A stretch of 64,000 nucleotides of DNA from contig OX421965.1 of assembly GCA_949128115.1 (NCBI GenBank), positions 7,444,753 to 7,508,752 on the forward strand, read 5' to 3'. Under the pieces are notes generated by a model. That model made no database searches. It was not told where the DNA came from and saw only the letters and a list, made by a program, of their open reading frames with translations. This stretch comes from Anaspis maculata (Eukaryota; Arthropoda; Insecta; Coleoptera; Scraptiidae). The position numbers and the translations under genes were made by a program. Positions 12,624 to 24,362 of the stretch are shown here, one piece after another (the stretch's first letter is position 1; every line of letters begins with the position of its first letter).

Positions 12624-13708
12624 ATACCGGGTGATCATTTGAAAACTATCCACCTGCAATAACTCCCGATTCCTAGCGAAAATGTCTTCGAGCAAAAACA
12701 GGTCATATTTTTATATCGAGGGGGACATCTAAAGCATACTTTAGCGATTTTCTATCTTTAGCCCCCTCGCCCCCACCTACCCCAACTTTGAAATTCCAAA
12801 TGACACTACCTATTTTGCGATACAATTAATTCAACAGAATTGAATTCTCTTTCTGAAAAAATATTTCTTCAATTTTTAACCCCTTCCCTCTTCCCCCCTA
12901 CATTCTCTGAATGTCCAATTGAAAATTCTTGACCTCTCAATTCTCTCCAATGCAGTCAACGTCATCCTGCACAGCATCGGAAGAGAAAATTTTCTATGGA
13001 AAAAGTGGCACCCAAATTCACCCCTTTGCTCCCCCCTCTTCACCTTAAAAATCCAAAATGACAGTACCTACTTTGTGATACATCAAATTAAAGGGAATTG
13101 AATTCTCTCCCTGAACACAATTTTTTCGAAATTTTTAAAGCCCCCGTTTTTCTACTAAAATACTCCAAATGTCCAGTTGAATGGGGGAGGGGTTAAAAAT
13201 TTCAAAAAAATTGTTTTTAGACAGAGAATTTAATTTCCTTCAATTTGATGTATCACAAAGTGGGTGGTATTTTGTTAAACTTAAAAGTTGAGGTGGGGAA
13301 GAGCAATGGGGTCAATTTGGGTGGCACTTTTTCCACCGAAAATTCTTTTCTTTGAAGCTATTCAGGATGATGCTGACTAAACTGAAGAGAATTGAAGGGT
13401 CCAGAATATTGAAAGGGACACTCAGAGAATTTTTAAGGAGAAGGGGGTAGAGTTAAAATTTTTGAAAATATTTTTTTCAAAAAGAGAATTCAATTTACTT
13501 CAATTTGATGTATCGCAAGGTAGGTAGTGTCATTTGAAATTTTATTTTTGGGATGGGTGGAGGCGAGGGGGCTGAAGATAGAAATTTGCCAATGTATGTT
13601 TTAGATGTCCCCCTCGATATAAAAATCGACCTGTTTTTGCTCGAAGAAATATTGACTGGGAATCGGGAGTTATTGCAGGTGGATAGTTTTCAAATGATCA
13701 CCCGGTAT
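12624..13708. mobile_element. 1.08 kb foldback element, TACCGGGTG ends
   Basis: ATACCGGGTGATCATTTG at 12624 is mirrored at 13708, and the two arms run inwards for more than 450 bp with moderate divergence. The interior carries the phrase tatcgagggggacatct and its complement, which is also found in the elements at 45017-46099 and 50127-50545, so these form one family. The end TACCGGGTG resembles the TACAGGGTG ends elsewhere in the window and is consistent with a TA target. It is intronic and encodes no transposase. Confidence 0.75.
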
Positions 13709-14843
13709 CTCAGGAACGGGCGGAGATATAAAAAAACACTGCTTATATCTCTCTCTAAAAAAGAACAACTATGAAAAACTCTCTTTCTAAAAAAAAAAGA
13801 AAACAGACACCCAGACGGTTTTTAGACACGTTGAAGCCTGAAGCTAGTTTGGTTACACCCTGTGTATGTAAGATACACTTCACGGATTACGACGCGACGA
13901 TAAAAATCCCATCTACTTCAATTCCTTTTACGCGGACATAATATAAAACCTCAAAGCGTTTTTATTGCTATGACATGAATCAATCGACCTTCACGGAGAT
14001 GGCAAAGCGGAGAACTGATTCGATTATTCAAGTACAGGGTGATCCAAACGCTGTGTAAACTTGACCTAGATCCAGAAGAAGAAGTTTCAATTAGAAATTT
14101 AATTACTGAACTTTACCTGTGATTACACAGTTTTTAGTCTTGTCATGCAATGGTGCAAATATGGTAACACCCTGTATCTCTGAAACAAATCATTTCCGAA
14201 CACAGGTGACATATATTTTCAGAGTTGTTTTTGATAGGGAATCTACCCTTGTTGTTTGTAACACCATTAGTAAAACACCCTGTAGATAAGTTGTAGGTGC
14301 CTATATTTTTAAGACTCGATTTTTTTTGGCAACAAAAACAAATCAGCATTAAAGCTTTAATTATATCATCACGACTGCTAGAATTTCACTATTATACCAT
14401 AGAGTGATAAAACCAAAGAACGTTTCCTGTTTCCTAGATCTAAGCCCCAGTAGTATGTAATTATTACACAAACACATTGATTAAATAAAATAATACCACT
14501 GCGCGTCTTCCTCATTTTTTCATACCCAACAAAAATGATACCGGAATATAAAAAAATCCTCTTCCTCGCCAATTACGGGCCTATCATCGTTGCACACACA
14601 CACATTTAAATACAATGCGATAATTTGTAGAAAGTGTCTCTCTATATCATTCAATTATTATAAGTAAAACGTTCACAAATGAAAAGTACAAGGCATGAAT
14701 TATCATCATCATCATCATTATCATCATCGTATTCATCAGCAAGACTAACGAGCAGCAGTATTAATAGTTGCAGTAATAATAGTAGTAGTAGGTAGTAAGG
14801 GCATCCGACGCGACGAAAAGTTCGATCAAAGACAAAAACGAAC
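13709..14843. other. Intron with short repeat fragments
   Basis: No exon is evident. There are solo TACAGGGTG-type ends at about 14034 (forward), 14168 and 14275 (reverse), which look like pieces of foldback elements. A trinucleotide microsatellite of (ATC) type lies at about 14700-14750. An AGT/AAT-rich stretch follows to 14800. Confidence 0.4.
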
Positions 14844-14925
14844 CTCGAGAGGCATTGTCGGGGGTCATGCTCCGCACGGACGAGTCCTCGTTGACCTCAG
14901 GAGTGGTTGGAAGCGCCGTGGAAAG
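14844..14925 (-). CDS. Short internal exon of the minus-strand gene
   Basis: This 82 bp exon encodes 27 codons plus one base: LSTALPTTPEVNEDSSVRSM and on to a C-terminal SR. The acceptor is taatttgcag just above 14925 and the donor GAG|GTTCGT just below 14844. The left-over G joins AG of the next exon (8783-10343) to make Glu, so reading continues without a break. It is Ser/Thr/Asp-rich, in keeping with the rest of the protein. Confidence 0.75.
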
Positions 14926-15477
14926 CTGCAAATTACGAAAACGTCCTTAGTAAGAGTGCAGTTAGTTATTTGTGCGACTGGACAGCATCCAGAGAGCTTA
15001 AAAAGTACCAATTATTATTGCATGGGCATTATTACTGATCATTCAAGTCATGATTACTGGGGTGTTTGCGACTCAAATTGCTCTTCCCGCCACAAAATGG
15101 CTGCCGAAGGCGCCGTACTTGTAGTGACAGCTGACAAGTGACAGCTACATTAAAGTGACGCCGATAAAAGTTTTGAAGAATTCAACGACAGTTTTGGAGA
15201 ACACCGCCGCAGCTGAAGGGGTGTTTTCAGTACACGCGAAGCGATAAAGTTCTGTCACGTAAATTCAACTGTCAGTTATCAGTCTGTCATTGACATATCG
15301 GCCATCTTGCGGTGGGAAAATTGATTTGAATCGCGATTATTGCGGCGTGGCTCGCCAAGAAATGAAACGACAGGCCACTGCTGTTACTCTAATTGCGTTC
15401 ATTTGGAAAGCGCCGGAAGTGACGTCACATTTACAAACTCCACTGAAACAACAACAAAACAACAAAAAAGAACTAAC
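14926..15477. other. Intron, possibly promoter-proximal
   Basis: I see no supported exon on either strand. The composition becomes more GC-rich towards the candidate exon at 15478. Open frames here overlap on both strands without splice signals that fit. Confidence 0.3.
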
Positions 15478-15599
15478 CTGCGGCGTTTTTTTCCGATGTG
15501 GTGCCCGCCTTTTGGGCCGAATCGAAGCCTTGTGGTGCGCTCCGCTGTGGTTCAAGGGGACTGCGGCTGCAGAGCTCGGTTTCAGGTCCAAATCGGAAT
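15478..15599 (-). CDS. Candidate alternative exon with RPK motif
   Basis: On the minus strand a frame of 40 codons ends at a strong donor, CAG|GTTAGT, in phase 0. It would join directly to the exon at 14844. A usable acceptor (ctccatgcag) precedes position 15599, but that start needs one base from the previous exon, whereas the exon at 33920 ends in phase 0. It is therefore either spliced to an exon I missed or belongs to an alternative first exon that starts at an ATG at 15646-15648 in the same frame. The peptide contains IRPKRRAPHRKKTP. This resembles, but does not fully match, the capping-protein-interaction pattern (RPK followed by a basic stretch and Pro) of proteins such as CARMIL. Confidence 0.5.
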
Positions 15600-15769
15600 C
15601 TGCATGGAGATTTTCAAGGTCAAGAGCAAGTACAAAACCATAATGCAAGTGAGAAAACGCCTACGCCTGCGCCTGTGGGATCTAGCCAATGGGATTCTTG
15701 CATGAATTTTCTCGATGCTCTTACTATTGCAGCCTCAAATGTCACATCTGACAACTGAATCAATTGAGA

Positions 15770-16430
15770 TTTGAGAAATAATCTACTGTGATCAGAATTT
15801 CGGATTAAGTTAACAACAGCCTGTTGAAACCGCCTTTATGACATGCAGCCTGGTTTATCAACAAGTGGATCCGTGAATTGATTTGACAGCTAGATTATAG
15901 ATTTGACGACTGAATTTATTGTGAGATTTGAAATATATAATTTAGTGTAATCACGATTCCGGACAAAGTAACCAACCGCCGCGATGAAACCGCCTTTGGG
16001 ATTTGTAGCCCGTTTTCACAAGAATACCATTTAATGTTAAATTTGACAACTGAAATAACGAAAGGTTTTGTTTAGGTGTAGCTGGTAGCCCGGATTAGTA
16101 ATAAGTAATTTTTTTAATCGAATTTGACAAATGAATTAAAAGTGTAATCAGAATTCCGGATTTAGTTAACAGCCTGTTGGAACAGCCTTTAGAACTTGTA
16201 GCCTGGTTAATATTACAAGCAGTTCCTTGAACGTTAAATTTGACAACTGAATTGACGATAAATTTTGATCCGATAATAATTTGTGATTAATTTAGTTTGA
16301 AATAAGTTAATTTTAGCCTGTTGGATCAGCTGTCGGGCTTTGTGGCCCAAGTCACTAAAAAGCTGTTTTTAATTTCAAATTTGACAACTTTATGAGACTT
16401 GACAAACCAAATAGTGTAATTAGTGCTACG
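15770..16430. repeat. Degenerate ~150 bp tandem repeat, part 1
   Basis: A unit containing acagcctgttgaaacc, then gccttt, then cttgtagcc(t/c)gg, then aatttgacaactgaatt recurs at roughly 150-190 bp spacing (near 15817, 15970, 16161 and 16313). The same family fills 30969-32850. Both parts flank a block made of later insertions, so they probably belong to one old array. Confidence 0.75.
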
Positions 16431-16502
16431 TATTTCGCGTTCAGGTTCGTTTATAATTGAGACGATCGTTTTGAAACACACACTGTTTATTACTGCGTAC
16501 TA

Positions 16503-17587
16503 CAATAGGTTTGTTTTGGCAGCGAGTTGCGGACGGTTTGCTAACTGTGATTCAGCGCGCATACTCGACTCCAACCAGTTTTCAAGTGGTTGGAAAGTTT
16601 TTGCTGCAAGAACGCGTAGCGAGCGGTTCCAGTTGAAACTAGGGACACAACAACTTATCAAGTTTTCCCCGCCAAGCCGAGGTCTTATTTAAGGGGTTTC
16701 TGATGCGACTAAAAAAGTTGTCGACGGAAATCGGTTTTATTTTATTTTTTTCGTCAAGTACAAACTCATCCAAAAAGAAAATGTACAGACATTGCTATCA
16801 AATTTTGAAAATTTTCAAAATATTTTGGAAATATTTGAATTTGATTTTTGAAAATTCAAGAACTAGATAGCATTGACAATGTATTTTTCCTCAAGAAAGT
16901 CGCATGCAATTTGAACTTTCTATTTTCAAAAAAAAGGTACCAAAAATGACTTCTACTAATTCACTTTTTCATGTCTACGCGAAATCATTTTTGGTGCCTT
17001 TTTTTGAAAATAAAAAGTTCATATTTGGCATGCGACTTTCTTGAGGAAAAATACATTGTCGATGCTATCTAGTTTTTGAATTTTCAAAAATCAAAATCAA
17101 AAATTCTCACAATTTGATAGCAATATCCGTACATTTTCTTTTTGGAGGAGTTTCTACTTGACGAAAAAAAAATAAAACCGATTCCCGTCAACAACTTTGT
17201 TAGTCGCATCAGAAACCCCTCAATAAATTTACCGAATTAATGTAAATATGTAACTTTCAGCAGGTGAAACTATTTTAAATTAACCTCGAAAATGCGTCTT
17301 TATTTACCTTTACTGTCACACTGTCACATTACGCGCCACGCCATCAATCAAAGATCGCCCGATTGCGAAGAAAGGCGTACGCATGCGTCTGATCACCAGT
17401 TTCTTTTTAATTCTCAAACTCCTCTGACCGTCCACAAACTGTTTTCGAACCGTTGGAGGCACCTGCCCAAACAGCTTACCAACAGTTGGCAACTCGAAGT
17501 TTACACTGCCCGAACGGCTTAACGGAAGCACGCAGAATCCAAACGGTTGGAAACGGTTGTGTATCGCTGCCAAAACAAACCTAATAA
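16503..17587. mobile_element. Possible ~1.1 kb element with 20 bp inverted ends
   Basis: TAGGTTTGTTTTGGCAGCGA at 16505 is matched by its complement ending near 17586. Beyond these 20 bp, similarity between the sides is weak (short AACCGTT-like pieces). It encloses the palindrome at 16693-17219. No target duplication was established, so this call is tentative. Confidence 0.4.
16693..17219. mobile_element. 527 bp palindrome with TTAA-like target
   Basis: GGGGTTTCTGATGCGACTAA at the left end is mirrored at the right end, and the arms of about 250 bp are near-complete complements meeting near 16957. The left flank is TTAA and the right flank TCAA. A second copy at 63783 also starts directly after TTAA. 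This suggests TTAA target choice, as in piggyBac-type elements, with one mutated flank. It encodes no protein. Confidence 0.7.
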
Positions 17588-17695
17588 ATACACTCCAACA
17601 ATTACTGATTTGGAATATCGCTGGTTACTACTCGCTTCCTATCGCTCTCGACCGCTTTGGATTCAATACCGAACCTGTGGCCGATCCGTGGTGCT

Positions 17696-18566
17696 TATAC
17701 CCTGTGTTTTTCGAAAACCGCACCAGTCCATAATTTTTTTCCTATGGAATACATAGATTTGAAATTTTTATGGGGTATTTGAGAGCACTTTGCTATTTCT
17801 TGCGTAATCATAAAACAACACTCACTTCCGGAAGTAACCGAGAAATCAACTTTTGATTTCCAAATGGAACACCCTGTATATTTTTTGATATTTGGATAGA
17901 TTTTTTTCATCAACACAGTGGTGGTCTTAAAAATTCTCTATGATGAAAAATGACGATTCTATAGCGGACTGAATATAATCTAATTATTATTACCAAAGGT
18001 GGCTGCGACCACAAATGAAAATCTGAAGTTTGTTAATTGTTTATATCAAACGTTGCCCGGTTGAAATTGACAAACAATAGACGAAATTCCAACTTTAGAT
18101 TTTTATTTGTGGTCGCAGCCACCTTTGGTGATAATAATTACAATTTATTCGATTTAATAATATTCGATTTCAACCGGCAAGGCTTTTAATCTTTTAAACA
18201 TGATCAATTAACAAATTTCAAACTTCAAGTTTTTATTTGTAGTCGCAGCACTCGCAGCCACCTTTGGTAATAATGAATTATTTATATTCAATCCGCTATA
18301 AAATCGTCACTTTTCATCACAGAGAATTTTTGAAACCATCAGTCAATAACAAAAATCTATCCAAATATCAAAAAATATACTGAGTGTTCCATTTTAAAAT
18401 CAAAAGTTGATGTCACTTCCGGTTTCTTTCGGAAATGAGAGCAGCTCCATGATCAACGCAAAAAATAGCAAAAGTACTTTCTAATACCCCATAAAAATTT
18501 CAAATCGATATATCCCATAGGTAAAAAGTTATGGACTGGTGCGGTTTTCGAAAAACACACGGTATA
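17696..18566. mobile_element. 870 bp foldback, TACCCTGTG ends
   Basis: The outer arms, about 290 bp each, read tataccctgtgtttttcg at the left and its near-complement ending cacacggtata at the right. The centre (17990-18275) holds three copies, in alternating orientation, of a phrase containing gtcgcagccacctttggt. The right end shares its TA with the next foldback at 18563, so the two elements lie directly side by side. Confidence 0.7.
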
Positions 18567-19131
18567 CAGGGTGGTGAAAATTTCGATGCTCACCATTGGT
18601 ATCTTGGAAACGGTAAGAGATACGAGGTCGGTTAAATTAGAAAAAAGTTGCGCATTTTTGTGGCGATTGAGAATCTGGAAAGAAACTTTGAATGTTTTGA
18701 TTGGTTCACGATTAATCACGAAAAAACTAAAAATTTTGATTTCAGAAATTGTTTTTTATTTCTCCAACCATTGGAGCTATTTTGATCAAACTTGGTAGTT
18801 TTATGTTTTTGATCACTCCGAGTCGATCTACGTTGACAGAAATTTTCCAGGCCTTCTAGATGTCAAATTATGACAGTCAACTTTTGTTTTTCTTATGGCC
18901 GCCATATTGGATTTTTGCACAAATAGATAGAGAAAAAAATTAGCTTTCCGAATTAGTAACCAACATGTTCTTTTTATGACATTTTAAGCGTCAAATTTTA
19001 AAATTTTCGTAAATTATTGACAAAATCGGGAATGCTTTGAAAAACAGTCGGGAATGCAGTTGAAATATTATCAATAGCAACAACAAAAAAGTGACAGATG
19101 GTGTTCAATTGACGTATCTAACTTCTTAATG

Positions 19132-19356
19132 GTGTTTTGTGCTTGTTTGTACCGGTAGTTCATAAATTGCATGGGTCAAGGGTGTCTGTGAGTTCAAAAA
19201 CGTCTGTCCGAACTAGCATATCGTTCTTGTTAAAGTTTGACAAATTTATTAGAAACGGAGTAAGGATTACCCTAGTTTCGACAGACGTTTTTGAATTCAC
19301 AGACACCCTTGACCCATTTAATTTATGAGCTCTCGGTACAAACAAGCACAAAACAC
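19132..19356. repeat. Nested palindrome in foldback loop
   Basis: The inverted arms start gtgttttgtgcttgtttgta and enclose a second complementary pair containing caagggtgtctgtgagttc. It is nearly fully palindromic over 225 bp, so open frames occur in matching pairs on both strands and are artefacts. Confidence 0.65.
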
Positions 19357-19370
19357 GATTGAGAAGTTAC

Positions 19371-19507
19371 GGCTCGATACCAAGTTGGGGCTGAGACCGC
19401 CGTAAGTGCCGTTTCCATAGCAACGGCGGATACCAACCAATCAGACCGCGCTGTATTTGGCGAGTTACGCCGTCCCAAACTTCGCGCCTGCAACTTGGTA
19501 TCGAGCC
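19371..19507. repeat. 137 bp hairpin MITE
   Basis: A 17 bp perfect inverted repeat, GGCTCGATACCAAGTTG, bounds a GC-rich interior that is also partly self-complementary (caacgg, gccg). It is small and compact, like a MITE, and sits in the loop of the surrounding foldback. Confidence 0.6.
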
Positions 19508-20409
19508 CTCAGATACGTCAATTGAACACAATCTGTCTTTTTTCTGTTGTTGCTATTGATAATATTTCAATTATTTTTCAAAGCATTCCCGATTTTGTCA
19601 ATATTTACGAAAATTTCAAAATTTGACGCTGAAAATGTCATAAAAAGAACATGTTGGTTACTAATTCGGAAAGCTAATTTTTCTCTCCATTCATTAGTGC
19701 AAAAATCCAATATGGCGGCCATAAGAAAAACAAAAGTTGACTATCATAATTTGACATCTAGAAGTCCTGGAGAATTTCTGCCAACGTTGATCGACTCGGA
19801 TTGATCAAAAACATAAAACTACCAAGTTTGATTGGAATAGCTTGAATGGTTGGAAAGATAAAAAATAATTTCTGAAATCAAAATTTTTAGTTTTTTCGTG
19901 ATAAATCGTGAATCAATCAAAATATTTGAAGTTTCTTTTTAGATTCTTAATCGCCACAAAAATGCGCAACTTTTTTCTAATTTAACCGACCTCGTATCTC
20001 TTACCGTTTCCAAGATACCAATGGTGAGCATCGAAATTTTCACCACCCTGTATACCCCCGACTAGTGTTCTCGAAGTTGTAGCAATTTTTTTGACCGGGT
20101 TTGGCAAGAAAGAAGTTGATAACTTTTTCCCGAACGATACGCGTAGCAAAAACCTTGCGGGGAGTTCATTCAGCGTCGAGAGGCGAAACGTGCGGTCGTG
20201 AGTGGCCATCAGTAATCAAAAATACCTTTGATTCAAGTAACTCGAAAGCCCTCACCGTCATGTGCCTCGACTTATTATTCAAACCACGCGGTTCACGCTA
20301 AAAGGTAAAGATTTCAGTAACGTTCATCAGATAATTCATTCCAGATTTTTTTAGGCCGTATTCAAAGACATTTTTGATCTACCCAACATGGAACTCGAAT
20401 CAATTATTA

Positions 20410-22978
20410 TAGTCCAGTAAAATAAGGATTTAACCTGGAACAAATTAGGGGCAGGATGAAAAAAATATGGCGATGTAGAGAATAAAAAACTGAATAAGAA
20501 AAATCAAAGTTTCATTTCCAGTCATCCCGGGAACCATGGAAAAAAAATGGAGAAGATGGAAAAACATGCGCCGCGATCTTTCTTTTGGAACGGTGAGAGA
20601 ACGGTGAGAGATGTGTGAAAACTGTCAGGGACAAAGTTGTAGGGAATTCAATAATCTACAAAAAAGTCACTGGGAGCATATGTCTAACTTCTCCAGTTTA
20701 GCCGTTTATCGCAGTCAAAGTTGCGCGCCGGTCTAGTGAAGTGGAAAAACTGTCCGTGTGACCTTCTTTCTTGGATGCTGTGAGAACGACAAGAGATATC
20801 AAAAAATTATGAGTGACAAAGTTGTAGAGAATTGAATGCTCCACTAGAAAATCTTCAAGGCCAATTATTATCTCTTCTAATTCAGCCGTGAACCACGTTC
20901 GAAGTTGCGCGACAATCCTGTTGATAAAGTGGTTCTTCTGGAAAACTTACAAAAACCCTAGACTCGATGAAAAAACTATGACAATGTAGAGAATGAAAAA
21001 CTGGATCTAAGAAACCAAAGTTTCATTTCACACCGTTTCGGGAAACCTAAGAAAAAAAAATAAAAACTTGAAAAATAGTGATTTGCACTCGCAGCTTCCT
21101 CATTGAATACTGAAATAAACGTAATAAATATGGAAAATCTGAACAAACTAGCTTGTAGAGAATTGAATGATCTATAGAAAATTCCGTGATGTCATGTATG
21201 CATCTTTGTCGACTTAGCTACGGAGCGCTATCAAAGTTGGGGTACATGACTCGTGACGCGTCGCATATGTGGTTAAACTGGCACGACGTTGTGGTCATTG
21301 TTTGATTGATTATAAAACATGATCAAATGATTTGAAAAAAATGTGTGCTTTGTTTAACGTCTGGGTAGCTACTTATTGTTAGAAATATCATTGTAGTCAT
21401 TATCATCGTCTTCCGAAACGACAATGCAGGAAGCGTCAAAACAGGTGGCTCCACTGCAGTGGTGGCAAAACTTGGTACACTTGAGGTTAGCTTTTCGGCA
21501 TCCACAAAGCTTCTCGCAGTTTTTCAAGCATCTGCAGGAAATCAGCCGTAGCAGATTTTCGAGAGCTACGTTATCCTGGGTTCTAATAGGCATCAACAGA
21601 GAAATGTTTAATTTCCAACCCCATTGTTCAGGTGGACAGTTGTTTATTATCTCCGAGCTGTTGTTGAATGATCATTGTTCATCAGAAATCAGTTGAAAAA
21701 CATATCATTATCTAACGTGGATCACGTTTTTCTATCATATACGCACATATTGTGTTACAAAATACGAGTACTCTCTCAATTTTAAGCCTGAGTGTCACGA
21801 TACTGTTTTCGTACTATTTTGATGATATAAATATATGATTAGAAACGACAAATTCAGAAGTTCCCTAGCAACCTAGTCTCTCGTCCTAGATTTCTAGAAT
21901 GAAAATATGACGAAAATAATATAGTGACACTCACGACTTCAATTTTGCCAAACAAGAAACTTTATACATAACAAAGCGTTCATCCGCGGAGTTACATTTC
22001 CAACAATAGTTACCAGACTTTCAACAAAGCACGCAATTTTTCCAAATCATTCAATCATGTTCTATAATTAATTGAACAATGACCGCAACGTCGTGCCAGT
22101 TTGACCACATATGCGACGCGTCACTAGTCATGTACCCTAACTTTGATAGCGCTCCGCAGCTAAGTCGACAAAGATGCATACATGTCATCACAGCATTTTC
22201 TATAGATCATTTAACCCTCTACAAGCTAGTTTGTTCAGATTTTCCATATTTATTACGTTGATTTCAGTATTTAATGAGGAAGCTGGGAGTGCAAATCGCT
22301 ATTTTCCAGCTTTTTTTTTTTTTTTCTTAGATTTCCCAAAACGGTGTGAAATGAAACTTTGGTTTTTTGGATCCAATTTTTCATCCTCTACATTGTTGTA
22401 GTTTTTTCATCGAGTCTAGGGTTTTTGTAAGTTTTCCAGAAGAACCACTTCATCAACAGGATTGTCGCGCAACTTCGAACTTGGTTCACGGCTGAACTAG
22501 GAAAGATAATAACTGGCCTTGAAGATTTTCTAGTGGAGCATTTAATTGTCTACAACTTTGTCACTCACAACGTTTTGATATCTCTTATCGTTCTCACAGC
22601 ATCCAAGAAGGAAGGTCACGCGGACAGTTTTTCCACTTCACTAGACCGGCGCGCAACTTTGACTGCGATAAACGGCTAAACTGAGGGAGTTAGACATATG
22701 CCCCCAGAGACTTTTTTGTAGATTATTGAATTCCCTACAACTTTGTCCCTGACAGTTTTTCCACATCTCTCACCGTTCTCTCACCGTTTTAAAAGAAAGA
22801 TCGCAGCGCATGTTTTTCCATCTTCTCCATTTTTTTTTCCATGGTTCCCGGGATGACTGGAAATGGAATTTTGGTTTTTCTTATTCAGTTTTTCATTCTC
22901 TAGATCGCCATATTTTTTTCATCCTGCCCCTAATTTGTTCCAACTTCGGCCTAAAAATCGCCTCATTTTACTGGACTA
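20410..22978. mobile_element. 2.57 kb foldback element in the 5' LTR
   Basis: TAGTCCAGTAAAAT at the left end is mirrored at the right end (ATTTTACTGGACTA). It is flanked by a 3 bp duplication, TTA, at 20407-20409 and 22979-22981. The uninterrupted 3' LTR shows the empty site, which fixes both ends exactly. The inverted arms are about 945 bp each (to about 21355 and from about 22026), roughly 90% complementary by eye. The 0.67 kb centre carries a fragment encoding a cysteine-rich CXC-like motif on the minus strand. A TTA duplication fits PIF/Harbinger-type targets, but no transposase is present. Confidence 0.93.
21369..21680 (-). pseudogene. Fragment with tesmin/TSO1-like CXC motif
   Basis: A minus-strand frame in the centre of the foldback encodes PPEQWGWKL, then ENLLRLISCRCLKNC, then CGCRKANLKC, then CHHCSG. 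The spacing of nine or more cysteines with GCRKA and LKC is like the CXC (tesmin/TSO1) zinc-binding repeat that ends many uncharacterised, often transposon-linked, insect proteins. Upstream the frame runs into a TGA and there is no good start codon in context, so this is the C-terminal end of a longer protein captured by the element. DNA or metal binding is inferred from the family only. Confidence 0.6.
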
Positions 22979-23888
22979 TTACCATGAGCCCGATGAACAT
23001 CTAAAGGGTAGGATATTGACCAGGAAATAAATAGCACAAACCTAATTTCGATTTCCCTTGTAGGCTCTTAGATTTACGCTAAGTATACCAACGCATTTTG
23101 GCTAAATATGACGCACGAGTAAATTCCTGAGGGACAGACCGTCATTTTAAGTTGGGATTTCATCAAATTTCGTCACATTTCATCAAATTTCATCAAATTT
23201 TCAACGTTTCCATCAAGTTGCTACACTCATCAAATTCCACCACATTTCATCGTTTCCACCAGTCAAGTGACACCATTTCAAGTTGCCACCATCAAAGTCT
23301 ACACTGGAACTGCCCGTCCGCATAGCTTGCTTCAGCTACACACAATGAATTATTGAGTGAGATACTATGTTTGTGATTGTCCCTCCTTAGTCCGCTGTAG
23401 TAATTACAAAATTTGTTCGCGAATCTAGTCTGCGCAAATCGTAAGCTTACGTGTTTGATTAACGCGACCCGTTTGTATTTCACCCTGTATTGTGCGGCAA
23501 TTAGTGGGGATATCATTTCCAGTTGATCTCCTAAATATCATTTTTATATTAATCCCATTATTTCATTTGAATTTTGTGTACCTTAAATTTTCTATATAGT
23601 TGTGCGACCGGTAATTCTCCTTTTAAATAAACTAAAGCTAAACTCAATTTCCATCGTTGTCAACTTACTCACTACATCATATTCTATCTGTGCCTAATAA
23701 TTATTAGTTTACCCGTTAACTTTAATTCACTTTTATTAACTAACTAAATCAAGGGCCAACGGGTTGGCGCCTTTCCATCAGTTTTCCAATTGTTAGTTTT
23801 CCAACCCAGTAGAGTAAGAAGAACCCACGCCTTCCGCGCCGCTGTAAGCTAGCCGGCTACAAAATGTGTAAAGGTTGGTACACATGAA

Positions 23889-23909
23889 TGGCACCGTGCA
23901 ACGTGGGGC
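23889..23909 (+). promoter_or_regulatory. Putative primer binding site
   Basis: Starting 7 nt after the 5' LTR, tggcaccgtgcaacgtgggg resembles the complement of a tRNA-Lys 3' end, with a few mismatches and an insertion. Position and the TGG start fit a minus-strand primer site. The match is imperfect, so the primer identity is provisional. Confidence 0.45.
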
Positions 23910-24362
23910 AGTTCTGAGTTTTGAGTTTAATAGCTTTGAGTTTCCGTTTTACAAATTTAAATTTTCCTAAATAAGCGGTGAATTGAGGTGATGTTTTTCT
24001 TGTTTGATGAAATCCAAATTTTATTCCTTGTTTGTTAAAATAATTGTTTCTGGAATTGTCTAGGAAAGTGTAGTTTTCCAATTTACCTAAAGGTGAATGA
24101 AATCACAAATTTCCTTTTTACATGGGCAATTTTTGATAGTGTGCTATTTGTTTCTTATAAGTCGATAAGAAATCGATAAATTTCATGTTTTATAGTTAAG
24201 GTTTTTCCATTCGTGGAAGAAATTATCAAATTTGTCGCACGATAATACGGCAAAGATACAATTATTAGGTATCTACTGTACTTATTCTTTTGCGTTAAAT
24301 ATTTCCTTTATTTTCTAAAGGAAGATTCAGTATAAAAATTTAAACCACACCACTACTTCAAC

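Larger units (their letters stand above)
18563..20054. mobile_element. 1.49 kb foldback, TATACAGGGTGGTG ends
   Basis: TATACAGGGTGGTGAAAATT at 18563 is mirrored by the right end at 20054. The arms are about 550 bp and highly complementary. The centre carries two further palindromes: 19132-19356 (ends gtgttttgtgcttgtttgt) and 19371-19507 (ends GGCTCGATACCAAGTTG). These look like later insertions into the loop. The ends fit a TA target-site duplication. No transposase is encoded. Confidence 0.8.
20078..23882 (+). repeat. Gypsy 5' LTR, interrupted by a foldback
   Basis: The left part is 20078-20409 (including the TTA target) and the right part 22979-23882. Joined, these match the 3' LTR at 29478-30710 over its whole length. 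LTR features such as the promoter were not pinpointed. The split probably affects transcription from this LTR; whether the copy is still expressed cannot be judged from sequence. Confidence 0.93.

Noticed and set aside
19137..19351. Pair of near-identical 63-residue frames on opposite strands
   Set aside because: They lie in a palindrome, which produces the same peptide from both strands.
20101..20301. 66-residue frame that is identical at 29501-29701
   Set aside because: It is in both LTRs of the gypsy element; duplication reflects the LTR, not a gene.
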